Positions 33,396 through 42,225 of a stretch of DNA of 64,000 bases are shown piece after piece. This DNA is from Acidobacteriaceae bacterium (GTDB lineage: Bacteria > Acidobacteriota > Terriglobia > Bryobacterales > Bryobacteraceae): assembly GCA_019233755.1 (NCBI GenBank), contig JAFAMD010000066.1, positions 19,882-83,881 of the forward strand. The letters are read 5' to 3'. Both the position numbers and the translations under genes were made by a program. Every line of letters begins with the position of its first letter. The first letter of the stretch is position 1. The notes under the pieces were generated by a model. The model saw nothing but the letters and a program-made list of their open reading frames with translations, was not told the DNA's origin and did not search any database.

Positions 33396-34505
33396 TTAGA
33401 TGACCTCCAGTTCGGCGTCGAGAGCTCCGGCGGCTCGGAGACTCTCGAGAATTGCAATCACGTCGCGCGTGGTGGAACCGATAGTAGCGAGCGCTTTCAC
33501 AAGTTCTTCGACGGTGGCTCCGTCCTGGAGAATGACATTGCGGGGTTTTTCGTCTTTGGCGGTAACGGCGGTATCAGGTATGACCTGTCCGGGCGCGGAG
33601 GAATAGGGCCCTGCAGGTACGGGTGTGAGATGCGTCTGAATTTCGACCGTGAGGTTGCCGTGCATGATCGCAACGGGCCGGATGTGAACTTCATTGCCGA
33701 GCACGACCGTGCCGGTTCGTTCATTGATAACTACACGCGCCGTGCGATCGGGTTCGACATTGATGGCCTCGAGCGCGGCGACGAACTCGGTCGGGTGATT
33801 GGCGTAATCCGGCGGCACGCTGACAGTTACCAGGCTGGCATTATCAGCGTGTGCAACCGGCACCGCGGGACCGAAGCGGTGGTTCAGAGCGGCGGAAATT
33901 CTTGCCGACGTTGTGAAATCCGGATCTTTTAGCTGCAGCTTGATTACATTGCCGAGCGGGAGAGAGGGAGCAAGGCGCTCTACGGACACGCCGTTGGGAA
34001 TTCTGCCCACGGTCGGGTGATTGACAGTTTGCGAATTGGCAGCGCCGCGACCCGCGAGGAATCCTCCGGTTATAACAGGGCCTTGCACGGTAGCGTAAAC
34101 CTGTCCGTTCACGCCTCGGAGACTTGTAAGGACGAGCAGCCCACCTTGCAGGTTCGAGGCGTCACCGATGGCAGCAACGGTCGCGTCGATGGTTTCGCCT
34201 GGCTGGGCAAACGGGGGCAGCATGGCGGTGACGATGACTGCCGCGGTGTTCTTGACCGTTATCAGGGTTGGAGACACGCTTACGCCCATCCGCAGAAGCA
34301 GATTGGTAAGGCTCTGAGCGGAGAACAGCGTTTGCTGGCGATCGCCGGTGCCGTTGAGACCGACAACCAGGCCGTAGCCGACGAGCGAATTTGTGCGTAC
34401 GCCCTCGATGGTGATTAGATCTTTTAGACGTACACCGCGGTTCTCGTCGGCGCCAAGGCAGCGGATCCCGAATGCAGACAGGAGAAAGAACGTGCACCAT
34501 TTCAT
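33396..34505 (-). CDS. flgI: Flagellar P-ring protein FlgI
   Basis: The 369-residue periplasmic protein forms the ring around the rod in the peptidoglycan layer. It has a Sec signal (about residues 1-18), then the signature RLKDLITIEGVRTNSLVGYGLVVGLNGTGD and the TLITVKNTAAVIVTAMLPPFA region. Full length for the family. It is co-transcribed with flgH and flgA in a leftward rod-ring operon. Having both P- and L-ring genes indicates an outer membrane. Confidence 0.95.
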   Translation of the reverse strand: MKWCTFFLLSAFGIRCLGADENRGVRLKDLITIEGVRTNSLVGYGLVVGLNGTGDRQQTLFSAQSLTNLLLRMGVSVSPTLITVKNTAAVIVTAMLPPFAQPGETIDATVAAIGDASNLQGGLLVLTSLRGVNGQVYATVQGPVITGGFLAGRGAANSQTVNHPTVGRIPNGVSVERLAPSLPLGNVIKLQLKDPDFTTSARISAALNHRFGPAVPVAHADNASLVTVSVPPDYANHPTEFVAALEAINVEPDRTARVVINERTGTVVLGNEVHIRPVAIMHGNLTVEIQTHLTPVPAGPYSSAPGQVIPDTAVTAKDEKPRNVILQDGATVEELVKALATIGSTTRDVIAILESLRAAGALDAELEVI

Positions 34506-34513
34506 GGCGAGTG

Positions 34514-35212
34514 TCAGAAGGGAAGAAGCCCCAGGAGTAGGCGGTACAGGAAGTTGGGACGATGTATGGCATCGTTCACGACCCCTTTCCCGTTGATTTT
34601 CAGCTCGAGTTGGGCGACGCTGCCCGACTGGACGGTGTTGGCATTGGAGAGGTCGGCAGGGCGGACCACGCCACGCAGCGTGATGACCTGGTTTTCCGAG
34701 TTCACGAGAACGGTCTTTGAGCCTTCGATGACGAGATAGCCATTCGGCAGCACGTCTACGACGCGGGCAGTGATCATGGCGGTCAGTGTAGTCTGTCGCG
34801 AAGTGGTGCCTTCGCCGTCGAGTGACGTTGCCGTATTGGTGTTCAGCAGATTGGCGAACCTGCTGGCGGCTGGCAGTTGTCCGGCGGCACCGGTGATTGC
34901 CGCTTTTGCGCTGGAAGTGCGGGATGTCTTGGTCTGCCCGACGGAAACCGCTGAGGCCTGTTCATTCACGACGATCGTAACCATGTCGTCCACGCTCCTA
35001 GCTCGAACGTCGGCAGCCAAATCAGCGAGCGTAGCCGGAGCGGACCAAAGCGAACCCGGGCTCTCGGTAACAGAAGCCGCGCGTTTGTGAGCCTCGTCGA
35101 CATATTGATCGAGCGCGGATGGTTGTGCTTCTTTTCTCTTGCCTGAGTTCTGGCCGCCAGCGGAGTGCGCGGCCAGCGCGGCGAACAGCAGAATCGACGC
35201 GGCGCGGATCAC
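34514..35212 (-). CDS. flgH: Flagellar L-ring protein FlgH, no lipobox cysteine
   Basis: The 232-residue protein builds the outer-membrane ring. Conserved FlgH segments are VDDMVTIVVNEQASAVS, the long ITARVVDVLPNGYLVIEG region and LRGVVRPADLSNANTV. The N-terminus is a cleavable signal (ILLFAALAAHSAGGQ) without a cysteine, so it cannot be lipidated in the usual FlgH way. The start overlaps the flgA end by four bases. Confidence 0.93.
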   Translation of the reverse strand: MIRAASILLFAALAAHSAGGQNSGKRKEAQPSALDQYVDEAHKRAASVTESPGSLWSAPATLADLAADVRARSVDDMVTIVVNEQASAVSVGQTKTSRTSSAKAAITGAAGQLPAASRFANLLNTNTATSLDGEGTTSRQTTLTAMITARVVDVLPNGYLVIEGSKTVLVNSENQVITLRGVVRPADLSNANTVQSGSVAQLELKINGKGVVNDAIHRPNFLYRLLLGLLPF

Positions 35213-36114
35213 GACTTTGTATCCTCTGGTACGAGCTGCATCGCATTTCCTGGCATTACGACAACGATGTCCTTCTGTTGGACCCGGGCGCGGTACGTCC
35301 GCCCCGTCTTTGCATTCTTGACCAGGATGATGTCGCCGGATTGTCCGGACTGTTCCGCAACGCCTTGCGTTTCGACCCGGGCGGCCCCGTCTTGCACGAT
35401 GACCTCAATCAAGTCCCCGCGTTCCACCTCGTGCGGCGGTTCGATCATGCTCGCGGTCAGGGACGCGCCCGCAGCGATGAAGCGGCGAGGTACGTATCCG
35501 ACCGCTTTTGAGAGATCGGAGAGGAATGTTTCAGGAGACAGCGGGCCAGAGTAGGCCTGGCCTTTCAACTGACCTGCGCGGATGGGCTCGCCAGGCGCCA
35601 GATCGGCCGCGGCGATCACGCGCGGCTCTTCGACGGTGATGCGAGCGCGGACCCAAATCGGAAAGGAGCGTTTGCCAGCGTATTGCACGTAGCCGCGCCA
35701 GATGACGGGTCTGTCGGAAACGGCGCTGAGGCCGGATAGTGGAAAAACGATCTCGCCTTCAGGTGCCGGTATCCGGCTCTGGTCGATGATTTCGATGCGC
35801 GGTTTCCGGCCTTCGAGGGTTTTGTCCATGGCGGCCGCGAGATTTTCGCGCGTGGGGATGCTGACGGCCCAGGCGAAGCAAATGTTAGTGAATACCGAGG
35901 CGGGAAGGTGGTTTGCAGTCGCAAGGCGGAGTAAATCTCCGGCGTGGAAGACACGCGGCTGGCCCGGAACGGGCGACAAGCTGATGGGCAGATCGGGCGG
36001 TAATTGGGCAAGCTCGGGGGCGGCTGCCGCGAGATCACGGCCATAGATCCAATCAGAATGAAGCGGACGGCAAGCCAGCGGCTGCAGCAACGCAACTACC
36101 AGGAAGATGTTCAT
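35209..36114 (-). CDS. flgA: P-ring assembly chaperone FlgA
   Basis: The 301-residue periplasmic chaperone helps FlgI assemble. It has a short signal peptide (MNIFLVVALLQPLA), a variable N-terminal half and a C-terminal SAF/FlgA domain (about 165-295) with RVIAAADLAPGEPIRAGQL, VPRRFIAAGASLTASMIEPP and DIILVKNAKTGRTYRARVQ. It is longer than E. coli FlgA (219 residues) in the N-terminal half. Its ends overlap flgG and flgH by four bases each. Confidence 0.9.
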   Translation of the reverse strand: MNIFLVVALLQPLACRPLHSDWIYGRDLAAAAPELAQLPPDLPISLSPVPGQPRVFHAGDLLRLATANHLPASVFTNICFAWAVSIPTRENLAAAMDKTLEGRKPRIEIIDQSRIPAPEGEIVFPLSGLSAVSDRPVIWRGYVQYAGKRSFPIWVRARITVEEPRVIAAADLAPGEPIRAGQLKGQAYSGPLSPETFLSDLSKAVGYVPRRFIAAGASLTASMIEPPHEVERGDLIEVIVQDGAARVETQGVAEQSGQSGDIILVKNAKTGRTYRARVQQKDIVVVMPGNAMQLVPEDTKS

Positions 36115-36902
36115 TGCGCCACTTGGTTCATCTGCTGATACATTTCATCGGCCGCCTTCACTACGCGCGAATTCGCTTCGTAGGCACGCTGGCTTTGAAT
36201 CAGGTTTACGAACTCTTGAACAACGTCCACATTTGATTGTTCGGTGTAGCCCTGCATCAGAGTGCCGAGGCCTTCGGAGCTGCCGGGAGTCCCGACTTGC
36301 GGGTCGCCGGATGCGTCCGTGGGGGTAAAGAGCGTGTTTCCGATGCTATTGAGGCCGGCCGGATTGGCGAAGTTCGCAAGCTGGATCTGGCCGGCCTTCT
36401 GGGTTGCGGTTTGATTGGGGAGAGTAAAACTGACCGTGCCGTCTTGTGCGATGGTGACGTTCTGAGCGTTAACCGGAAGCGTGATCTGCGGTTCGAGCGG
36501 ATTGCCGTTTGAGTCCACAATGTTGCCGTTGCGATCCAATTGAAAGCTGCCGTTGCGGCTGTAGGCGAGCTCTCCGTTCGGCTGGCGGATCTGGAAGAAT
36601 CCGCTGCCCTGAATCACGAGATCGAGCGGGTTGTTCGTCTGAGTGAACGCGCCTTGCGTAAAGATGACTTCATTCGACGCGGCGCGCGTGCCGAGCCCGA
36701 GCTGCAGGCCTGCGGGAACCGTTGTTTGCTGGCCGGAAGCCGCGCCAGGCTGAATCAGGCTTTGGTAGATCAGATCCTCGAACTGCGCACGACGCATCTT
36801 GAATCCGGCGGTGTTGGCGTTTGCGAGATTGTTGGCTATGTTGTCGACATTCAGTTGCTGGGCGGTCATGCCGCTAGCGGCGGTATAGAGTGCGCGAATC
36901 AT
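36111..36902 (-). CDS. flgG: Flagellar distal rod protein FlgG
   Basis: The 263-residue axial protein forms the distal rod. The N-terminal helix has ALYTAASGMTAQQLNVDNIA and the ANTAGFK motif. The C-terminus carries VQEFVNLIQSQRAYEANSRV, diagnostic for rod and hook proteins. Length matches FlgG (about 260). It is the second gene of the leftward flgF-G-A-H-I-J operon. Confidence 0.95.
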   Translation of the reverse strand: MIRALYTAASGMTAQQLNVDNIANNLANANTAGFKMRRAQFEDLIYQSLIQPGAASGQQTTVPAGLQLGLGTRAASNEVIFTQGAFTQTNNPLDLVIQGSGFFQIRQPNGELAYSRNGSFQLDRNGNIVDSNGNPLEPQITLPVNAQNVTIAQDGTVSFTLPNQTATQKAGQIQLANFANPAGLNSIGNTLFTPTDASGDPQVGTPGSSEGLGTLMQGYTEQSNVDVVQEFVNLIQSQRAYEANSRVVKAADEMYQQMNQVAQ

Positions 36903-36925
36903 TTTTCTCCAGTTTTGATGGGGAA

Positions 36926-37663
36926 TCAGGAACCGACGCGCGCGACTTCCTCAATCGCCTGCCGGTTCATATCCGTTCCGATCTTTACTGCTTTCTGCAA
37001 CATTTCGAAGTTACGCAGGAGCGAGACCATACGAGCGGCAGCCTCGGCGGGCGCGGCGTTGGAGGTCTCCAGCTTGCCTTGAGAGACTTGCGCGTTCGAC
37101 GCGGGTTTAGTGGTGGCGCTCGCCGGCGCCTGGAAGTAAGCCGGCGCGGCCTTGCTGAGCTGCGACGGATCACTAAAGTCGACGAGTTCGAGCTGGCCCA
37201 GGGCGTTGCCGCCCTGCATGATCTCGCCGTCAGGGGCAACCTGCAGGGGATCTGTCGACTGGGTTTGGAGAGTCTGACCGCGAGCGAGGCGGACAGGATA
37301 GCCCTCGGCCGTAACGAGAACGCCCTGCGGGGAGATGCGGAAGTTCCCGTTGCGTGTGTACAGGATTCCGTTCGGTCCGTTGGCCGTGAAGAAGCCCGAG
37401 CCGGAGAGAGCAAGATCTGTTGCGTTGCCGGTGTTCATGAGTGTGCCTTGAGTGAAGTCGGTCCATTGACGCTCGACGACAGGGGAGGGGCCGACTGCCG
37501 GGTCGGTGGTGCTTGCAATCTCGGATGACAAATAGGTGCTGTAGAATTCGCGGTCCGCTTTGAAGCCGCTCGTAGACGTGTTTGCCAGGTTATTGGCGAG
37601 CAGGTCCATGGCATCCATGCGCGACTGGAGTCCACTGGCGGCTGCTGCTGTAAGTGGGTCCAT
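36926..37663 (-). CDS. flgF: Flagellar proximal rod protein FlgF
   Basis: The 245-residue rod protein starts DPLTAAAASGLQSRMDAMDLLANNLANT, with STSGFKADREFY, and ends with an ARMVSLLRNFEMLQKAVKIG helix, which fits FlgF rather than FlgG. A GGAGAAAG ribosome site precedes ATG 37663. It is the first gene of the leftward operon and is divergent from fliK, with an 81-base spacer. Confidence 0.9.
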   Translation of the reverse strand: MDPLTAAAASGLQSRMDAMDLLANNLANTSTSGFKADREFYSTYLSSEIASTTDPAVGPSPVVERQWTDFTQGTLMNTGNATDLALSGSGFFTANGPNGILYTRNGNFRISPQGVLVTAEGYPVRLARGQTLQTQSTDPLQVAPDGEIMQGGNALGQLELVDFSDPSQLSKAAPAYFQAPASATTKPASNAQVSQGKLETSNAAPAEAAARMVSLLRNFEMLQKAVKIGTDMNRQAIEEVARVGS

Positions 37664-37744
37664 ACGGCTTTCTCCGTTTGCAAGCGAGTAACCAGCGTGC
37701 GAAGCGGTACGAATATCAGCGAATGGTTTTAATTAGGAAGGTAA

Positions 37745-39142
37745 ATGCCAAGACGAACCGCCTCAGGTTCGGGAGCAGCGTCAATATCTCGACTGTGCGA
37801 TTCAGTTTTGCTCAAATCTTTGACGCATAAGAGCCAGGCATTCCGGGTGGAAAGGCTTTCAGGAGGGCCTTTCAAGATTGGCCTGCGGAGTGCTCTCGAC
37901 AGGAGCGCGATTATGCGGGTGGCCCTTAGAGTGGATGTTTCTTCCGGCGCTGCAGCAATCTCACCTACCGGAGAGATGCAGGCGGCAAGAAGCTCGAGTC
38001 TCGAGGGGTCTCGGTTCGGCGCGTTGTTGGATGATCTCGGCGGATTCGGGGAACCGCTTGCAGCGGGCTCGAGCAAGACATCGGTTCGTTCCGCCATTGT
38101 GCCGGATGGCGGCGGCGCCAACGATACGGTCCATCAAGTTGTGCCTGGCAGGGCCAGTTTGCTCATGCAGAACAGGCAGATGGCATTCGTACTCCCGCAG
38201 GCACATAGTTCAAAGTTTCTGCGGATGGAAGCGGCGCGCAAGAGCGAATTGGGAAAGGATACCGAAGTAATAAAGAATTCGGGAGTAATAATACCCGGCG
38301 GCGGTCTCGCGCCAACTGTTGATCCTAACGTAACTGATGCGCGGCCGCAGAGTGCGGGGCCGGAAGGCAAGGGCAAGGATGAGCCGTGGACGGCGCAGGC
38401 ACAAGTTGGTTCGAGTGCACCGGAAGCCGCTGGGGCCGGGGCCGACTTAGCCTTCGCGATGCGAATCACACGCAAGGCGGGCGATGGGTTTCATTCGCCG
38501 ACGGCATCTGTTGAGACGGCGGCAGCGGCTACGGACGCGCTGGGAGCAGCAGGCAGCTCTCATCAGGGTGCGGCGGTTCAGGCTGCGGCAGGGGCCACGC
38601 AGGTGCGGGTCGCAGATGTTTCGCAAGGGATGCCGCAGGGATTTGTTGTCGATGGAGGGCAGGCAGCACCTTCACAGCAGCCCTTTTTAGTACAGGGCGC
38701 AAGCCCTCCGGTGCGAACGGAGGTGAATGAACGGGTCAAGCAGCCGACCACACCCGTGCAAAGCGCGCATGTTCAGGTTGTCGGTGCGGACAATCAGCGG
38801 GTGGACGTACGGCTTCTGCAGCATGGGGGCGATCTGTCGGTCAGCGTCAGAAGTTCGGATTTAACTCTGACGCGGGCGCTGCAGGATCACATGCCTGAGC
38901 TGACAACGCGACTTGAATCCCAGCAGTATCATGCCGAGGCATGGGCGCCGCCCTCGGGCACCGATACCGCCGCCGGCGACAGAGATGGCAGGTCATCGGG
39001 AGATGGCGGCACCCGACACGGCGGTAACGGCCCCCAGGACCAAGGTGAACGGGAAGGGAACCGACCAAAGTGGATCGACGAGATGGCGCAGACGAAAGGC
39101 AGTTCAATCACCAAGGAGATTTTGTATGGCAGCAGTGAGTAG
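37745..39142 (+). CDS. fliK: Flagellar hook-length control protein FliK
   Basis: The 465-residue protein has a long low-complexity Ala/Gly/Ser-rich N-terminal part and a compact C-terminal Flg_hook domain (about 330-400). There HVQVVGADNQRVDVRLLQHG and SVRSSDLTLTRALQDHMPEL match the substrate-switch domain that acts on FlhB. AGGAAGG precedes ATG 37745; ATG 37913 is a later alternative. Location directly before flgD and flgE is classic. Only the C-terminal domain is conserved enough to identify it. Confidence 0.82.
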   Translation: MPRRTASGSGAASISRLCDSVLLKSLTHKSQAFRVERLSGGPFKIGLRSALDRSAIMRVALRVDVSSGAAAISPTGEMQAARSSSLEGSRFGALLDDLGGFGEPLAAGSSKTSVRSAIVPDGGGANDTVHQVVPGRASLLMQNRQMAFVLPQAHSSKFLRMEAARKSELGKDTEVIKNSGVIIPGGGLAPTVDPNVTDARPQSAGPEGKGKDEPWTAQAQVGSSAPEAAGAGADLAFAMRITRKAGDGFHSPTASVETAAAATDALGAAGSSHQGAAVQAAAGATQVRVADVSQGMPQGFVVDGGQAAPSQQPFLVQGASPPVRTEVNERVKQPTTPVQSAHVQVVGADNQRVDVRLLQHGGDLSVSVRSSDLTLTRALQDHMPELTTRLESQQYHAEAWAPPSGTDTAAGDRDGRSSGDGGTRHGGNGPQDQGEREGNRPKWIDEMAQTKGSSITKEILYGSSE

Positions 39143-39524
39143 TTCAAACGCGTTGTATCAGCGATTGGCGGCCGAAAGCAGCGGGACTTCCTCGGGCAGT
39201 AACTCGGCCCAAGCCGGCGGCAATGGCACAGATGCGCTGGCGAACCAATCGACGTTTCTGCAGTTGCTGGTAGCGCAGCTCAAGAATCAGGACCCTACGC
39301 AGCCCGTCGATGGCACGACATTCGTGACGCAGCTCGCAGAATTCAGCGATGTGGAGCAAAACCTCGCGATGCGACAGGATCTGGATGCCATCAGCCGGAA
39401 ATATGACGGCACATCCAGCCTTACTTCGGGTTCAACGGCAACACAGTCAGGCGGCAGTACACAGGATGAGCCGAACGGTACTTCCGGCACGAATAGTAAC
39501 TCCGCAATAGGTGGCGCGGCTTAG
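39126..39524 (+). CDS. flgD: Hook-cap protein FlgD, short form
   Basis: The 132-residue scaffold protein guides hook polymerisation. The conserved FlgD N-terminal domain is present: STFLQLLVAQLKNQDPTQPVD, then TTFVTQLAEFSDVEQNLAMR. The tail is Ser/Thr/Gly-rich, and the C-terminal Ig-like and tudor-like domains of the 230-residue E. coli protein are missing. AAGGAG seven bases before ATG 39126 fixes the start, which overlaps the fliK end by 17 bases. Confidence 0.92.
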   Translation: MAAVSSSNALYQRLAAESSGTSSGSNSAQAGGNGTDALANQSTFLQLLVAQLKNQDPTQPVDGTTFVTQLAEFSDVEQNLAMRQDLDAISRKYDGTSSLTSGSTATQSGGSTQDEPNGTSGTNSNSAIGGAA

Positions 39525-39562
39525 CCGGTAGTCAAGTTTTCCAAGAAGGAAGGGGAAGAGAG

Positions 39563-40825
39563 ATGTCCAGCACTTTTTCGATAGCGTTGTCCGCCCTGCA
39601 AGCGCAATCCGAAGCTATTAACGCGACCGGAAACAACCTGGCGAACGTCAACACGGACGGTTTCAAGGGCAGCATCACCGACTTCAAGTCCCTTTTTAGT
39701 GAGTATCTGGGCGTCGATGCGGGGTTTCCGGTTGGGCTCGGAGTCGGGGTTCCGATCAGCAACACGGTTTTCAGCCAGGGTGCAATCCAGACGAGCACGT
39801 CTCCGCTGGCGGCAGCGATCCAGGGGAACGGGTTTTTTATAGTGAACGAATCCTCGGGTCAGCAGCTCTTCACACGGGATGGCAATTTCACCGTCAGTCC
39901 GACCGGTGTTTTGCAAACACAGACGGGCGAAACTGTGCAGGGTTGGATGGCAGACGCGAACGGAGTGATCAATCCGAACACGATACCGGCGAACATCGTG
40001 CTGCCGACCGGTGCGGTGCTGCCACCGGTGGCAACCAAGAACATGTCCACAAGCGGTAACCTCAACGCCGACGCAAGTGCTGCGAACGGCACGAACACGT
40101 TTTCGACACCCGTTGAGGTGGTTGATTCGTTGGGAAACAACCACACACTAACGATCATGTTCACTCAAAGCACTCCAAACACCTGGACGTATCAAGTGAG
40201 CATCCCTGGCTCCGATATGAGCGCTGGCACGTCCGGTACTCCCTACAATCTTTTGACTGCTCCCGGAACCGTATCCTTCAATTCCGATGGAACAATGAGC
40301 GCAAGCACGTCGTCGCCCATCGTCATCAATATCAACGGGCTCAGCGACGGCGCAGCCAATATGAGTATTAACTGGAGTCTGTTCGATCCCAATGGCAAGG
40401 GGATGCTGACGCAATACGCGCAGACGTCCAGCGTGGGGTCTACGAATCAGGATGGAACGCAAGCGGCCCAATTGACAAATGTATCGATTGAGAACGGGGG
40501 ACAGGTAGTTGCGACGTTCTCGAGTGGTCAGCAGAAAGTGGAGGCGCAGCTCGCGCTTGCGGCCATTCAAAATCCGAATTCGCTGCAGAATGCCGGGAAC
40601 AACAATTTCGCAGCCACAAGTAACACGGCAGCGCCGGCGATCGGGCAGCCGCAGACGGGCGGACGAGGCGCAATCCTGGGAGGGGCGGTGGAAGCGTCCA
40701 ATGTTGATCTGGCGACCGAGTTTACCCATCTGATCACGTACCAGAGCGCATATCAGGCCGCATCGCGCGTCATTACTACCGCGAACCAGATGGATCAGGA
40801 TCTGCTGAGCTTGATCCACAGCTAG
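39563..40825 (+). CDS. flgE: Flagellar hook protein FlgE
   Basis: The 420-residue hook subunit starts STFSIALSALQAQSEAINATGNNLANVNTDGFKG and ends with EFTHLITYQSAYQAASRVITTANQMDQDLL, the paired D0 helices of axial proteins. The middle contains the FlgE D2-type beta-rich domain (about 160-310). A strong purine-rich ribosome site (GGAAGGGGAAGAGAG) precedes ATG 39563, in keeping with the high output needed for the hook. Confidence 0.95.
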   Translation: MSSTFSIALSALQAQSEAINATGNNLANVNTDGFKGSITDFKSLFSEYLGVDAGFPVGLGVGVPISNTVFSQGAIQTSTSPLAAAIQGNGFFIVNESSGQQLFTRDGNFTVSPTGVLQTQTGETVQGWMADANGVINPNTIPANIVLPTGAVLPPVATKNMSTSGNLNADASAANGTNTFSTPVEVVDSLGNNHTLTIMFTQSTPNTWTYQVSIPGSDMSAGTSGTPYNLLTAPGTVSFNSDGTMSASTSSPIVININGLSDGAANMSINWSLFDPNGKGMLTQYAQTSSVGSTNQDGTQAAQLTNVSIENGGQVVATFSSGQQKVEAQLALAAIQNPNSLQNAGNNNFAATSNTAAPAIGQPQTGGRGAILGGAVEASNVDLATEFTHLITYQSAYQAASRVITTANQMDQDLLSLIHS

Positions 40826-40905
40826 TAAAGCGCTCCATTCCGGGAGAGATTATCCTGGCGCCGACCGGACTACGTTCGAGAGCGAGCTCGAGTCCGCTTT
40901 GGCCC

Positions 40906-41202
40906 ATGTTGCAGCAGATTGCCGCTTTATTTATCGTTCTCATTCTGTTAGTAGGAACGCTCGCCGTCCTTCGGAAGAAGGGCCTGGCGCATTTTCCTCC
41001 GATGAGAGGGGGAAGGGGTGGCCGCACCGGGGACATTCAGGTCATGGATCGGATCTCACTGAGTCCACAGCATTCGCTCTTCTTAGTGCATGTTCGGAAT
41101 GAACTGATTCTGGTGGGGATTTCCCCGTCGGCTTGTCATCGTGTTGGGAGTTTTCCTGCGGGGGCGGGAACAGAGGCGCTTGACGGAGAGAGGCATGAGT
41201 AG
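40906..41202 (+). CDS. fliO: Flagellar biosynthetic protein FliO
   Basis: The 98-residue protein has one N-terminal membrane helix (LQQIAALFIVLILLVGTLAVL) and a small cytoplasmic domain with the FliO pattern: IQVMDRISLSPQHSLFLVHV and NELILVGIS. FliO helps assemble the FliP export ring. It lies directly before fliP, which it overlaps by eight bases. No strong ribosome site is visible at ATG 40906. Confidence 0.82.
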   Translation: MLQQIAALFIVLILLVGTLAVLRKKGLAHFPPMRGGRGGRTGDIQVMDRISLSPQHSLFLVHVRNELILVGISPSACHRVGSFPAGAGTEALDGERHE

Positions 41203-41950
41203 TGCTCATGAAGTGCTGCTCTTGTTCGCCGGACCGATAAACGCGCTGGCACGGCAGGCTCCTAATAGCGGATTGAGCTCATTCGGAATTGCCGCTGCAC
41301 GGACCGGGCAGGGTCTCACGTTAAGCCTGCCTATGCAGATCGCAGTCGGTTTAACGCTGCTGACTCTGCTTCCGGCTGTGATCATGTGCATCACGCCCTT
41401 TCTGCGGATTGCAGTGGTACTGCACTTTTTGCGGCAGGCCCTCGGAACACAGACTGCGCCTTCGAATCAAGTGCTGATAGGGATGTCGCTCTTTCTATCG
41501 CTGCTGATTGTCGAGCCGGTCTTTTCGGATATATACACTCACGCGTGGCAACCGTTGGAAAAAGGCGAGATCACCGCCGAGCAGGCGGTCGAGCAGGGAT
41601 CGGCCCCGCTTCGGACTTTTCTGATTCGATTTGCGCGGGAGAAAGATATACGTCTGTTTCTCGAGATTTCAAAGGAACCTTCCCCGCGTACGCCGGCAGA
41701 CCTCAGCCTAAAAGTCTTGATTCCGGCGTACATTCTTTCGGAGCTAAAGGCGGGTTTCCAGATAGGCGCCGTATTGTTTCTGCCGTTTCTGGTGATTGAC
41801 ATGGCGGTTGCGTCAGTCACGTTGTCGATCGGCATGATGCAACTGCCGCCGGCATTGGTGTCGGCACCCTTTAAGATACTTCTCTTCGTATTGGTGGACG
41901 GCTGGAATCTGGTCATTGGATCACTGATGAAGAGCTTTTTGCCTTATTGA
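41195..41950 (+). CDS. fliP: Flagellar export gate protein FliP
   Basis: The 251-residue inner-membrane protein forms the export-gate core with FliQ and FliR. It has four hydrophobic segments, including LLTLLPAVIMCITPFLRIAV near 53-72 and FLPFLVIDMAVASVTLSIGM near 190-209, and the conserved tail LLFVLVDGWNLVIGSL. GGAGAGAGG precedes ATG 41195, which overlaps fliO. The open frame further upstream is not conserved. Confidence 0.95.
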   Translation: MSSAHEVLLLFAGPINALARQAPNSGLSSFGIAAARTGQGLTLSLPMQIAVGLTLLTLLPAVIMCITPFLRIAVVLHFLRQALGTQTAPSNQVLIGMSLFLSLLIVEPVFSDIYTHAWQPLEKGEITAEQAVEQGSAPLRTFLIRFAREKDIRLFLEISKEPSPRTPADLSLKVLIPAYILSELKAGFQIGAVLFLPFLVIDMAVASVTLSIGMMQLPPALVSAPFKILLFVLVDGWNLVIGSLMKSFLPY

Positions 41951-41955
41951 ATCGC

Positions 41956-42225
41956 ATGACTCCTCAGTTCGCAGTGCACGTGATTGAGCAGGCCATGATG
42001 GCAGCATTTTGGATTGCCGCGCCTTTGCTGGTGATCTCGTTCGCACTGGGAATTGTCATCAACCTGGTGCAGATCGCGACGTCGATGCAAGACCCGGTAT
42101 TCAGCACGGTGCCCAGGCTGGCGTGCTGTCTGCTTGGATTTCTGCTGCTGATGCCGTGGATGTTGCAGCACGCAACAGCATATGCAACGGCCATCCTGGG
42201 AAATCTTGCCCAGTATGCACGCTAA
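41956..42225 (+). CDS. fliQ: Flagellar export gate protein FliQ
   Basis: The 89-residue protein has two membrane helices (FWIAAPLLVISFALGIVINL and LACCLLGFLLLMPWMLQHAT) joined by the conserved loop VQIATSMQDPVFSTVPR. ATG 41956 lies five bases after the fliP stop; TTG 41947 is possible. The gene overlaps fliR by 11 bases. Confidence 0.94.
   Translation: MTPQFAVHVIEQAMMAAFWIAAPLLVISFALGIVINLVQIATSMQDPVFSTVPRLACCLLGFLLLMPWMLQHATAYATAILGNLAQYAR

Noticed and set aside
37679..37694. Sigma-54-like -24/-12 element facing flgF (TGG...TTGCA on the - strand)
   Set aside because: The predicted start would fall about five bases before the flgF ATG, downstream of its ribosome site, so it cannot serve the gene as annotated.
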